DNA from: Bacillota bacterium
GTDB taxonomy: Bacteria > Bacillota > Dethiobacteria > DTU022
DNA: 5,419 nucleotides
Assembly: GCA_012727685.1 (NCBI GenBank)
Contig: JAAYGO010000302.1
Location: 1-5,419, forward strand
Direction of reading: 5' to 3'
In this document: positions 1-5,419 of the stretch, piece after piece
Position numbering within the stretch: position 1 is the stretch's first letter
How the letters are laid out: every line of letters begins with the position of its first letter
Notes under the pieces: generated by a model
Told to the model about the DNA's origin: nothing
The model's input: the letters and a program-made list of their open reading frames with translations, nothing else
The model's database searches: none
Position numbers and translations under genes: made by a program

Positions 1-753
1 CATCCCTGGTCCCAGGATTTCTATTACCGGGAGCTGGTTTTCTTTAAGGAAAGCCTGGAAAGACATTTCCAGATCGAGATAAGCAACGAAGCGCTGGCCG
101 CTTCGATCAAACTTTACAACAGCATCAGGAAGCTGATCCGTGCTCTCTACGTGATGCGCGGCGGCAGCAACCCGAAGCTTTTAAGCAGTGAACTGATGGA
201 TGTGCTGGTAGCCGGAGGAGTGCTACCGCCGGAGGAATTTCTACAGCTTCTGCAGGAAGTAGCGGCAGAAGTAGATTTGCGCAGTGAACCGGTGGTGCCC
301 TCAGGCAGCGTCAGGGTTTTAGTCTGGGGAAGCATCCTCGATCACCCCCATTTTTACCGGCTGATCGAAGATGCCGGGGGACAGGTGGTAGCCGACGATA
401 CCTGCCTGGGGGAACGATTTTGGAACAAAGACGTTCCCGTTACGGAAGATCCCTTTGCCGGACTTAAGGAGAACTACCTGCTAAACTTCCAGTGCCCCCG
501 CGTCGACCGGGGAGCGGGAGCGCAGCGCTTTGCCTATTTAAGTGAAATGGCCAAACAATATGGCGTTCAGGGGGTTATCGGTTACGTGCTCTCCTTCTGT
601 GATCCCCATAAGTTTGACTATCCGGATCTGCGCGATTACCTGGAAAAAGAAGGCATACCGATGCTGCTCATAGATGATAACTATGGTCTGCTGTCATCAG
701 GCGCGATCAACACGCGGCTGCAAGCCTTCATCGAAATGCTATCAGGCAAATAG
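1..753 (+). CDS. 2-hydroxyacyl-CoA dehydratase, HgdB/BcrC-type subunit (5' partial)
   Basis: The frame is open from base 1 to the TAG at 751-753, giving 250 visible residues without the N-terminus. Family members are usually about 370-430 residues, so roughly a third is missing upstream; the GTG/ATG at 151/154 is internal, because family-like sequence continues in frame before it. Family (PF06050) hallmarks are seen: an LIRALYVMRGG segment near fragment residues 45-54, VVADDTCLGERFW with Cys135 (codon 403-405), a Cys in FQCPR (codon 493-495), and GVIGYVLSFCDP with Cys200 (codon 598-600), then the typical NTRLQAFIEML end. In characterised members conserved Cys of this kind bind a [4Fe-4S] cluster; the first family Cys would lie upstream. 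These cytoplasmic, oxygen-sensitive enzymes dehydrate (R)-2-hydroxyacyl-CoA by a ketyl radical route, while relatives reduce benzoyl-CoA. The substrate cannot be told here. The activator directly downstream supports the call. Confidence 0.9.
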   Translation, partial: HPWSQDFYYRELVFFKESLERHFQIEISNEALAASIKLYNSIRKLIRALYVMRGGSNPKLLSSELMDVLVAGGVLPPEEFLQLLQEVAAEVDLRSEPVVPSGSVRVLVWGSILDHPHFYRLIEDAGGQVVADDTCLGERFWNKDVPVTEDPFAGLKENYLLNFQCPRVDRGAGAQRFAYLSEMAKQYGVQGVIGYVLSFCDPHKFDYPDLRDYLEKEGIPMLLIDDNYGLLSSGAINTRLQAFIEMLSGK

Positions 754-782
754 GTTTGAATCAAAGAACAACATGTAATTGC

Positions 783-788
783 AGGTGG
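783..788 (+). promoter_or_regulatory. Ribosome binding site deciding the activator start
   Basis: AGGTGG ends 6 bases before the TTG at 795. No comparable site precedes the other in-frame TTG at 756, which lies only two bases after the upstream stop codon. This favours 795 as the true start. Confidence 0.6.
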
Positions 789-794
789 AATAAA

Positions 795-1574
795 TTGTCT
801 TACGTGCTGGGTATAGATGTCGGTTCTCTATCCACGGAAGTTGTCATTATGGACCGAGAGAAAAATTACGAGTATGTCATTGTTTCAACAGGAGCCAACA
901 GCAGAACGGCAGCGGAAAGAGCATTACAATTATTGCTCTCGAAAACAGATCGCAAAAAGGAAGAAATATACTTTACGGTAGCCACGGGATACGGGCGGAT
1001 CAATCTGCCCTTTGCCGATAAAAGAGTGACGGAGATAACCTGCCACGGACTGGGAGCCCACTTTCTGTTTCCCACCGTGGCCACGGTCATAGACATTGGC
1101 GGGCAGGACAGCAAAGTAATACGTCTCGATCCCAACGGCAAGGTCGTAGATTTTGTAATGAACGAAAAGTGTGCTGCCGGCACCGGTCGCTTCCTGGAAG
1201 TAATGGCCCGTTCACTGGAAGTGGAACTGGACCAGATGGGAGAGCTGGGGCTGCAAGCCAAAAAGACGGTGCCGATCAGCAGCCTTTGCACTGTCTTTGC
1301 CGAATCGGAAGTGGTTTCCCTGGTAGCCGCAGGACATCCGGTCAAAGAAATCATTCGGGGAATCCACGATTCGATCGCTGAACGCACCTCCAGCCTGGTA
1401 AAGCGGGTGGGATTGGCCAAGGATGTGGTGATGACCGGAGGGGTGGCTAAAAATATCGGAGTTGTTAGATCGCTGGAAGAACGCCTGGGGGTATCGCTTC
1501 ACATACCGGACGAGCCGCAAATAGTGGGCGCCTTGGGGGCGGCTTTAATCGCCTGGGAGGAGAAAGGATGGTAA
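795..1574 (+). CDS. hgdC: 2-hydroxyacyl-CoA dehydratase activator ATPase (HgdC/BadF/BcrA family)
   Basis: This 259-residue protein is the ATP-dependent one-electron activator ('archerase') of the dehydratase. From the TTG at 795 the motifs run in family order: GIDVGS (phosphate 1, residues 6-11), GYGR (65-68), DIGGQDSK (phosphate 2, 100-107), NEKCAAGTGRFLE with Cys126, SSLCTVFAESE with Cys165, and GGVAKN (215-220, adenosine site). The two Cys correspond to the pair (Cys127 and Cys166 in Acidaminococcus HgdC, from memory) that holds one [4Fe-4S] cluster between two monomers. Length and motif offsets match HgdC of about 260 residues, which supports the 795 start. Starting at TTG 756 would add 13 residues with a CNC motif and no family counterpart. 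The gene follows the dehydratase subunit after 41 bases, so co-transcription is likely. The symbol is family-level only, since the partner's substrate is unknown. Confidence 0.93.
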   Translation: MSYVLGIDVGSLSTEVVIMDREKNYEYVIVSTGANSRTAAERALQLLLSKTDRKKEEIYFTVATGYGRINLPFADKRVTEITCHGLGAHFLFPTVATVIDIGGQDSKVIRLDPNGKVVDFVMNEKCAAGTGRFLEVMARSLEVELDQMGELGLQAKKTVPISSLCTVFAESEVVSLVAAGHPVKEIIRGIHDSIAERTSSLVKRVGLAKDVVMTGGVAKNIGVVRSLEERLGVSLHIPDEPQIVGALGAALIAWEEKGW

Positions 1575-1575
1575 C

Positions 1576-1701
1576 ATGAAACCAGAGGTGGAGAAGTTTA
1601 AGGATTTGGTCACCGATGTGATCGTAATAGGAGACTGCAAGAGTCCGCGTAGAATAGCTGATGCTGTTCGAGAAGGTTTTTTTTGCCGAGTTGACCTATA
1701 A
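1576..1701 (+). pseudogene. C-terminal remnant of a 2-enoate reductase/2,4-dienoyl-CoA reductase-like flavoprotein
   Basis: An ATG one base after the activator stop opens a 41-codon frame ending in TAA at 1699-1701. AAAGGA (1563-1568) lies 7 bases before it, so it may be translated. The peptide contains VIVIGDCKSPRRIADAVREGF (residues 16-36). This matches the last conserved block of the FAD/NAD(P)-binding domain in 2-enoate reductases and 2,4-dienoyl-CoA reductases (consensus roughly V-IGDC-PR-I-AI-EGF), which are about 640-680 residues long. The flavin barrel, iron-sulfur site and most of the nucleotide domains are absent, so I read it as the end of a gene lost by deletion. A T8 tract (1677-1684) follows the EGF codons; removing one T gives EGFFAELTYKK, closer to family tails than the present EGFFCRVDL. 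A small functional peptide is possible but less likely. Confidence 0.6.
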
Positions 1702-1720
1702 AAAAAATAACAGCAATAAC

Positions 1721-1727
1721 AAAGGAG
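1721..1727 (+). promoter_or_regulatory. Ribosome binding site of the DUF169 gene
   Basis: AAAGGAG sits 10 bases before the ATG at 1738 and 4 bases before an in-frame TTG at 1732. ATG is preferred as the stronger start codon; the choice changes the product by only two residues. Confidence 0.7.
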
Positions 1728-1737
1728 TTGTTTGGTT

Positions 1738-2469
1738 ATGCAAAAACCACAAACAGATATTTCCATTTTCAACAAATTTAATTTTGAGAAGGTGCCGATA
1801 GGAATCAAGTTCCTTCTAGAGGAACCGGAAGGCATGGAAAAGTTAGATAAAGAGCTGAATTTGTGCGAAATGCCCAAAGAGGCGCAGAACAGAAACGCTG
1901 CTTTTTACGTGGACAAGAGCAATGAATGCTGCGGGCCCGGCTCTTTTCCGATGGGCTGGAAGGATGTTGATCCGGCTGCAGAGTTCGGGAAAATCGGCCC
2001 GGTTTTGGGAATATACGGGGAGCCCCGGGCCAACTATCAACTTTTCTTAAACGCCCCGATGTTTAACAAAGGTATATTTAACTATATCATCTTTGCACCC
2101 ATCACCAAGCTAACCTTTGAACCCGATCTTTTGTGGATCCTGGCCAATCCGGAACAGGCGGAGATTATCTTGCGCGCTTCCACCTATTATTCCGGCGGGA
2201 CCTATGAATCAAAAATTACCGCCGGTTTGGCCTGTTCATGGCTCCTGGTTTATCCCTTTAAAACAGGAAAAGTCAATTATACCATGACGGGTTTAGGTTT
2301 TGGCATGAAAGCGAAAGAGGTATATCCTCCGGGGCAAGTACTCGTCTCTATTCCCTTCCAAAAAATACCGGAAATAGTCCAAAATCTGCAGAAAATGACC
2401 TGGCGTCTCCCGGCGTATGACATGGGGAGGGATAAATTTATCGAGTATTATACCAATTTAGATCTCTAG
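1738..2469 (+). CDS. DUF169 family protein (COG2043-like)
   Basis: This 243-residue cytoplasmic protein, with no signal peptide or membrane segment, looks like DUF169 (PF02596). Family-like features are seen in order: an N-terminal VPIGIKFLLEEPEG block (19-32), Cys43, a Cys pair in NECCGPGSFPMG (Cys64/Cys65), IIFAPITKLTFEPDLLWILANPEQAEIILRA in the middle, Ala-Cys-Ser before a LLVYPF segment, TGLGFGMKAKEVYPPGQVLVSIP, and a C-terminal helix. The family is common in anaerobic bacteria and archaea and has no established reaction; the conserved Cys suggest metal or cluster binding, which is only inference. The gene follows the dehydratase activator and the flavoenzyme remnant on the same strand and may share their transcript, with its own good ribosome site. 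It starts at ATG 1738; TTG 1732 would add two residues. The family call is recognised by pattern, not by search. Confidence 0.72.
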   Translation: MQKPQTDISIFNKFNFEKVPIGIKFLLEEPEGMEKLDKELNLCEMPKEAQNRNAAFYVDKSNECCGPGSFPMGWKDVDPAAEFGKIGPVLGIYGEPRANYQLFLNAPMFNKGIFNYIIFAPITKLTFEPDLLWILANPEQAEIILRASTYYSGGTYESKITAGLACSWLLVYPFKTGKVNYTMTGLGFGMKAKEVYPPGQVLVSIPFQKIPEIVQNLQKMTWRLPAYDMGRDKFIEYYTNLDL

Positions 2470-2712
2470 TTTATTTTACCTAGTGATTGGATGCGGTTTA
2501 GGCGAACAGAAGGCATTAAAGGAAAGGAGGAGGTAGATCAAACCGGGTTTTGTGTTTTTTTTGCTTCAACGCCGGGGGAAGTGAAAAAAAGATCCTGTTT
2601 GTGCACAACTGGATTGAACGCAAATGATAGCGCCTTTGAACTCTGTGATTTTTGCGCTGTCAAAACTCTGTAATTCGATCATCTTAAAACAACATAATTG
2701 AAAGGGGTTTAA
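2470..2712 (+). other. 243-base intergenic stretch with an orphan Shine-Dalgarno
   Basis: No convincing gene lies between the DUF169 stop and the alcohol dehydrogenase. A near-perfect ribosome site (AAAGGAGG at 2523-2530, running into AGGAGGT to 2534) is not followed by ATG, GTG or TTG at a usable distance; the nearest is a TTG 15 bases beyond it at 2550. A 60-codon frame (2491-2673) crosses the stretch but has poor start context and five Cys with no recognisable motif. A T8 run lies at 2555-2562. The 3' end supplies AAAGGGG (2701-2707), the ribosome site of the next gene. I see no clear terminator or sigma-70 promoter. It could be the decayed start of a lost gene. Confidence 0.45.
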
Positions 2713-3870
2713 ATGATGATCTATAGTTTTTCTAAAGTTTCTCCTGTACCCGTTTTATTCGGAGATGGAGCTTCGGAACAAACCGGTGTAAAGTTAAAAG
2801 AATTAGGGGTAACCAAGGTTGTCTTGGTTACTGACCAAGGGGTTAAGAGTATTGCCGAAAAGATTGTTGACAACATCAAAAAAGAGGGTATTAAAGTAGT
2901 TTTATATGATAAAGTTTTGTCCGATCCACCTGATTATATCATCGAAGAGTGCGCTGCTTTGGCTAAAGAGGAAAACGTGGATGGAGTTGTCGGAGTAGGG
3001 GGAGGCAGCAGTTTAGACGCCGCCAAGTTGGTCAATGCCTTGCTGGGCAACCCGTCGCCGATCACTCGCTACTTTGACAAATCCATAGCCCTTAAACCGG
3101 GTAAGGTTCTGGTATTGCTGCCTACCACATCCGGAACCGGCAGCGAGGTCACCGGGCATGGAGTGGTCACTGAATCCAAGACGCAATTCAAAGGCGGGGT
3201 TGGGGGACCGCCTTGCAATGCTACCCTGGCCATCGTTGACCCGCTTTTGACAGTAGGAATGCCTCCTGCGGTCACCGCCGGAACAGGGATGGATGCCCTG
3301 GCCCATGCGGCGGAGGCGGTGACTTCCAGATTCGCCAACCCGGTATCGGAAACCGTGGCCGAAAAGGTAATTGCTCTGGTAAAACGTTACCTCCCGCGGG
3401 CAGTTAAGAACGGCAATGATTTAGAAGCCCGGAACAAAATGAGTTTGGCTGCCATGATGGGCGGTATTGCCTTTTCTGATGCTTTGCCCCATCTTCCCCA
3501 TGCGGTTAGCCACGCCTTGATCGCTGTTGCTCCAGTACCGCACGGTGTTGGTTGTGCCCTCGCTCTGCCGGAGGTAATCGAAATCCAGGCTGAATATATG
3601 CCGGAGCAGACGAAGGTGATTGGGGCAGCGCTGGGATTGCAATTAGATGATGTTTCCGGCAGCCAAATCGGGAAAAAGGTGGCCGATGCAATCAGAGAGC
3701 TGAACAAGGAAGTTGGCATTACTAAAACCTTGAAAGATTTCGGCGTTAAGCAGTCGGATTTAGAAGAGATCGTGCCAAGAGTATTGAAGGATGATTGCGC
3801 ATTTCACGTTCCCGAAGAAATACCTGTCAACGAAGAGATGGTCTTGAAAATTTTGAACAACCTCTATTAA
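2713..3870 (+). CDS. Iron-containing (group III) alcohol dehydrogenase
   Basis: This 385-residue, full-length member of the Fe-ADH family (PF00465) catalyses NAD(P)-dependent interconversion of alcohols and aldehydes or ketones in the cytoplasm. Visible motifs are GVGGGSSLDAAK (94-105, dinucleotide pyrophosphate loop), PTTSGTGSEVT (137-147), GTGMDALAHAAEA (191-202), and HLPHAVSHALIAVAPVPHG (260-278). The expected metal ligands are all present: Asp194, His198, His263 and His277, with the conserved second His267 of the HxxxH pair. This spacing resembles FucO-type enzymes, so an intact iron (or zinc) site is expected. AAAGGGG (2701-2707) precedes two adjacent ATG codons at 2713 and 2716; either works, and 2713 is listed. 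The substrate is not readable: butanol, propanediol, lactaldehyde and other specificities share these motifs. It lies 243 bases after the DUF169 gene, so it may have its own transcript. Confidence 0.93.
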   Translation: MMIYSFSKVSPVPVLFGDGASEQTGVKLKELGVTKVVLVTDQGVKSIAEKIVDNIKKEGIKVVLYDKVLSDPPDYIIEECAALAKEENVDGVVGVGGGSSLDAAKLVNALLGNPSPITRYFDKSIALKPGKVLVLLPTTSGTGSEVTGHGVVTESKTQFKGGVGGPPCNATLAIVDPLLTVGMPPAVTAGTGMDALAHAAEAVTSRFANPVSETVAEKVIALVKRYLPRAVKNGNDLEARNKMSLAAMMGGIAFSDALPHLPHAVSHALIAVAPVPHGVGCALALPEVIEIQAEYMPEQTKVIGAALGLQLDDVSGSQIGKKVADAIRELNKEVGITKTLKDFGVKQSDLEEIVPRVLKDDCAFHVPEEIPVNEEMVLKILNNLY

Positions 3871-3905
3871 ATCGCCGGCAAGGTTATTGGAGTGGAGTAA
3901 GGATA

Positions 3906-3942
3906 GGATAGGGCTACTCGCGGCGCGCCAGTAGCCCTATCC
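3906..3942 (+). repeat. Perfect 13-bp inverted repeat (possible terminator or operator)
   Basis: GGATAGGGCTACT (3906-3918) and its exact reverse complement (3930-3942) flank an 11-base GC-only loop that contains the palindrome GGCGCGCC (3922-3929). It lies 35 bases after the alcohol dehydrogenase stop. A T9 run exists at 3966-3974 but begins 23 bases after the stem, so this is not a canonical intrinsic terminator. TATACT at 3951-3956 could be a -10 element, although no good -35 is seen; if so, the repeat would cover the upstream promoter half, like a repressor operator. A transcript-end or processing hairpin is equally possible. Confidence 0.6.
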
Positions 3943-3992
3943 GGCATTTGTATACTTCATAGACCTTTTTTTTTAAACCATTTTGAAATTCA

Positions 3993-3997
3993 AGAGG
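3993..3997 (+). promoter_or_regulatory. Ribosome binding site deciding the gldA start
   Basis: AGAGG lies 9 bases before the ATG at 4007. It directly abuts the ATG at 3998 and lies downstream of the TTG at 3983, so it cannot serve either of those. Confidence 0.6.
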
Positions 3998-4006
3998 ATG
4001 ATCTGT

Positions 4007-5164
4007 ATGAAAAGAATGCTGGTGGCGCTCAGGAGTTATGTGCAGGGGCCGGGGATAATGCCGGAAATTGGGGAACACGTGGCTCTGCTCGGGGATAACG
4101 CGGTTGTGGTCGGCGGGAACACCGCGCTAAAGAATACGCGGGATGCGATTAGCAAAAGCCTTGCTGAGCATAAGATTAAATATGTTTTCGAATTATTTTC
4201 GGGAGAAACCACGCTTCAGGAAATAGAGCGGCTGGAGAATTTTGCTTCTACCCAAAAGGCCAATCTCATTATTGGAGTAGGGGGAGGCAAAGTCATTGAT
4301 ACCGTAAAAGTGGTGGCTGATGACCTGAACATACCGGTAGCCTTGGTGCCCACCGTAGTAGCCAGCGATGCTCCCTGCAGCGCCCTTTCCATAATCTATA
4401 AAGAAGACGGGACTATTAAGCAGTTTCGCACTTTAAGAGAGCATCCAGCCCTGGTATTTGTCGATACACAAATTATCGCCAGGGCTCCGGTGCGCTTCCT
4501 GGTGGCCGGAATGGGCGATGCCCTGTCCACGCGGTTTGAAGCTGATGCCTGTTTTTCCTCCGGTGCGAAAAATTTTATCGGCACCTATACTACTTCAGCG
4601 GCATTGGCAATCGCCCGCTTGTGTTATGATAGCTTAATCAATTATGGCTATTTGGCGAAGATGGCCGTGGAAAACAAGACGGCCGTTCCTGCCCTCGAGA
4701 AAGTAGTGGAAGCGGTGATCTTGCATAGCGGCCTTGGTTTCGAAAATGTTGGCGTTGCCGCCGCTCACGCCATCCAGGACGGATTTGTGACCTTGGAGGA
4801 TACTTCCGGCTTCTTACATGGTGAAAAGGTGGCATTTTGCACGTTAGTGCAGTTGGTGCTGGAAAACCGTGGCGTCGATCTGCTCAACGAGGTCTATGGC
4901 TTCTGCCACTCGGTCGGCCTGCCGATCACCTTGGCTGAAATAGGAGTCAGCTCCTCCGACAGGGACAAACTGTTACAAGTGGCCAGGGTGGCCATGGAAA
5001 GCCCTCTCAAAATGATGGAGAATTTACCTTTCCCGGTCACTGCTCATGATATCTATGATGCGATTCTATTTGCGGATGCCCTGGGGAATCTCTTTCATTC
5101 CCGGCAGGCCATCAATGAGCATGCATCAGTGAACCCCCGGCTTGAAACCGGTAATCAGCTCTGA
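4007..5164 (+). CDS. gldA: Glycerol dehydrogenase (GldA family, zinc/NAD-dependent)
   Basis: This 385-residue protein of the GldA branch of the Fe-ADH superfamily oxidises glycerol to dihydroxyacetone with NAD+, or works in reverse, in the cytoplasm. From ATG 4007 it shows SYVQGPGIMPEIGE (10-23), IGVGGGKVIDTVK (89-101), PTVVASDAPCSALSIIY (115-131), GMGDALSTRFEA (168-179), SGLGFENVGVAAAHAIQDGF (241-260) and LHGEKVAF (270-277). The zinc ligands of characterised GldA proteins correspond to Asp171, His254 and His271. The start at 4007 has a ribosome site and places YVQG near residue 11 as in the family; an upstream TTG (3983) and ATG (3998) are open but badly spaced. One variation: the usual HAIHNG is HAIQDG here, close to the metal site, so substrate preference may differ (other vicinal diols or hydroxyketones). 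It is preceded by an inverted repeat and followed by an intrinsic terminator, so it probably ends its transcription unit. Confidence 0.9.
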   Translation: MKRMLVALRSYVQGPGIMPEIGEHVALLGDNAVVVGGNTALKNTRDAISKSLAEHKIKYVFELFSGETTLQEIERLENFASTQKANLIIGVGGGKVIDTVKVVADDLNIPVALVPTVVASDAPCSALSIIYKEDGTIKQFRTLREHPALVFVDTQIIARAPVRFLVAGMGDALSTRFEADACFSSGAKNFIGTYTTSAALAIARLCYDSLINYGYLAKMAVENKTAVPALEKVVEAVILHSGLGFENVGVAAAHAIQDGFVTLEDTSGFLHGEKVAFCTLVQLVLENRGVDLLNEVYGFCHSVGLPITLAEIGVSSSDRDKLLQVARVAMESPLKMMENLPFPVTAHDIYDAILFADALGNLFHSRQAINEHASVNPRLETGNQL

Positions 5165-5249
5165 ACGGCTAACCAGGCCGGATTTTCTAAAGATATTCCC
5201 GGCATGGAACTTGAAGAATAGGTCGATGACCAGCACAAAAATCGTTGCC

Positions 5250-5291
5250 AAAAGGCGAGCGGGGCAGCTCTTTGTTCCCCTCGCCTTTTTT
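5250..5291 (+). terminator. Intrinsic terminator after gldA
   Basis: AAAAGGCGA (5250-5258) pairs with TCGCCTTTT (5281-5289), and GGGG (5261-5264) pairs with CCCC (5277-5280) after a two-base bulge, with a 12-base loop. A T6 run (5286-5291) follows immediately. It lies 85 bases after the gldA stop. It also serves as the insertion target of the intron that follows. Confidence 0.9.
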
Positions 5292-5295
5292 ATAT

Positions 5296-5419
5296 GTGCG
5301 CCCAGCATGGGCGCAGTCTAACGGGTGGAAGTCCCGAGTGCGGGTTGATAGTGCCAAGCACATAGCCGATGGCAAGGGTGTCCATCGCGAGGTGGAATCT
5401 GAAGGAAGCCTTAAGGCAA
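5296..5419 (+). mobile_element. Group IIC (bacterial class C) intron, 5' end of domain I, truncated by window
   Basis: The sequence from GTGCG at 5296 follows the 5' part of class C group II introns such as the Oceanobacillus iheyensis intron, compared from memory. The start GTGCGCCCAGCATGGGCGC forms a GCGCCC/GGGCGC hairpin (5298-5303 with 5309-5314). CAGTCTA and a CGGG/CCCG hairpin (5322-5325 with 5333-5336) follow, then a GTGC/GCAC stem leading into TAGCC. GCAAGGGTGTCC lies at 5372-5383 and GGTGGAATCTGAAGGAAGC at 5391-5409. The element is on the same strand as the terminator and starts 4 bases after its T-run, which is the known preference of class C introns. The intron-encoded reverse transcriptase/maturase, domains II-VI and the 3' boundary would lie beyond the window, so activity cannot be judged. 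No protein-coding gene is seen in these 124 bases. Confidence 0.9.

Noticed and set aside
756..794. TTG 756 as the activator start, adding 13 residues with CNC
   Set aside because: It lies two bases after the upstream stop with no ribosome site of its own, and HgdC-family proteins begin just before the GIDVGS motif; TTG 795 fits length and has AGGTGG.
866..1520. Long minus-strand ORFs opposite the activator gene
   Set aside because: They are shadows of a clearly coding plus-strand gene, with low-complexity, motif-free translations.
1691..1719. TTGACC as a -35 element for the DUF169 gene
   Set aside because: The best -10 at 17-18 bases is poor and transcription would start almost inside the ribosome site.
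2491..2673. 60-codon + strand ORF with five Cys
   Set aside because: It has a weak start context, no recognisable motif and no coherent family-like composition; the only strong ribosome site in the region lies inside it.
3901..3913. Short direct repeat GGATAGGATAGGG
   Set aside because: There are only two overlapping units beside the inverted repeat; it is too short to support as a separate element.
3983..4006. TTG 3983 or ATG 3998 as gldA start
   Set aside because: AGAGG at 3993-3997 is downstream of 3983 and abuts 3998; only ATG 4007 has correct spacing and matches family N-termini.
5126..5375. Two minus-strand ORFs of about 60 codons over the terminator and intron
   Set aside because: They cross a terminator hairpin and structured intron RNA; the translations show no motif and have no ribosome site.
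5296..5419. Cobalamin-like riboswitch or other structured leader
   Set aside because: GC-rich hairpins first suggested this, but the GTGCG start, domain I sequence blocks and position after a terminator match a class C group II intron much better.

Overview
All genes in this window lie on the + strand. It reads as a metabolic segment of an anaerobic, low-to-medium-GC Firmicute, most likely a clostridial (Peptococcaceae-like) fermenter or syntroph. That guess rests on the gene families: an oxygen-sensitive 2-hydroxyacyl-CoA dehydratase with its ATP-dependent activator, a DUF169 protein, two Fe-ADH-superfamily dehydrogenases, strong AGGAGG-type ribosome sites, TTG starts, and a group IIC intron placed after a terminator. 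It is inference, not a species call.

Layout. Positions 1-753 hold the 3' two-thirds of a 2-hydroxyacyl-CoA dehydratase HgdB/BcrC-type subunit, cut by the window edge. After 41 bases comes the activator ATPase (795-1574, HgdC family), which passes electrons to that enzyme. Next is a 41-codon piece (1576-1701) that reads as the extreme C-terminus of a 2-enoate reductase/2,4-dienoyl-CoA reductase-type flavoprotein, apparently a gene remnant. A DUF169 protein follows (1738-2469). A 243-base gap (2470-2712) has no convincing gene but carries an orphan Shine-Dalgarno sequence. Then come an iron-type alcohol dehydrogenase (2713-3870), a perfect 13-bp inverted repeat (3906-3942), and a glycerol dehydrogenase GldA (4007-5164). 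The glycerol dehydrogenase unit ends in a clear intrinsic terminator (5250-5291). Four bases after the terminator's T-run, at 5296, begins the 5' end of a group IIC intron, which runs off the window at 5419.

How the parts fit. Dehydratase and activator form a functional pair: the activator hydrolyses ATP and injects one high-energy electron through a dimer-bridging [4Fe-4S] cluster, and the dehydratase removes water from a 2-hydroxyacyl-CoA to give an enoyl-CoA. An enoate reductase fragment just downstream fits a former reductive step on that enoyl product. The two dehydrogenases interconvert alcohols or polyols and carbonyls with NAD(H); each may be transcribed separately. No direct link between them and the dehydratase can be proved from this sequence.

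No wholly new system is evident. The most informative points are the intron at its textbook terminator target, the flavoenzyme remnant with a frame-disrupting T8 tract, and the perfect inverted repeat in front of gldA.
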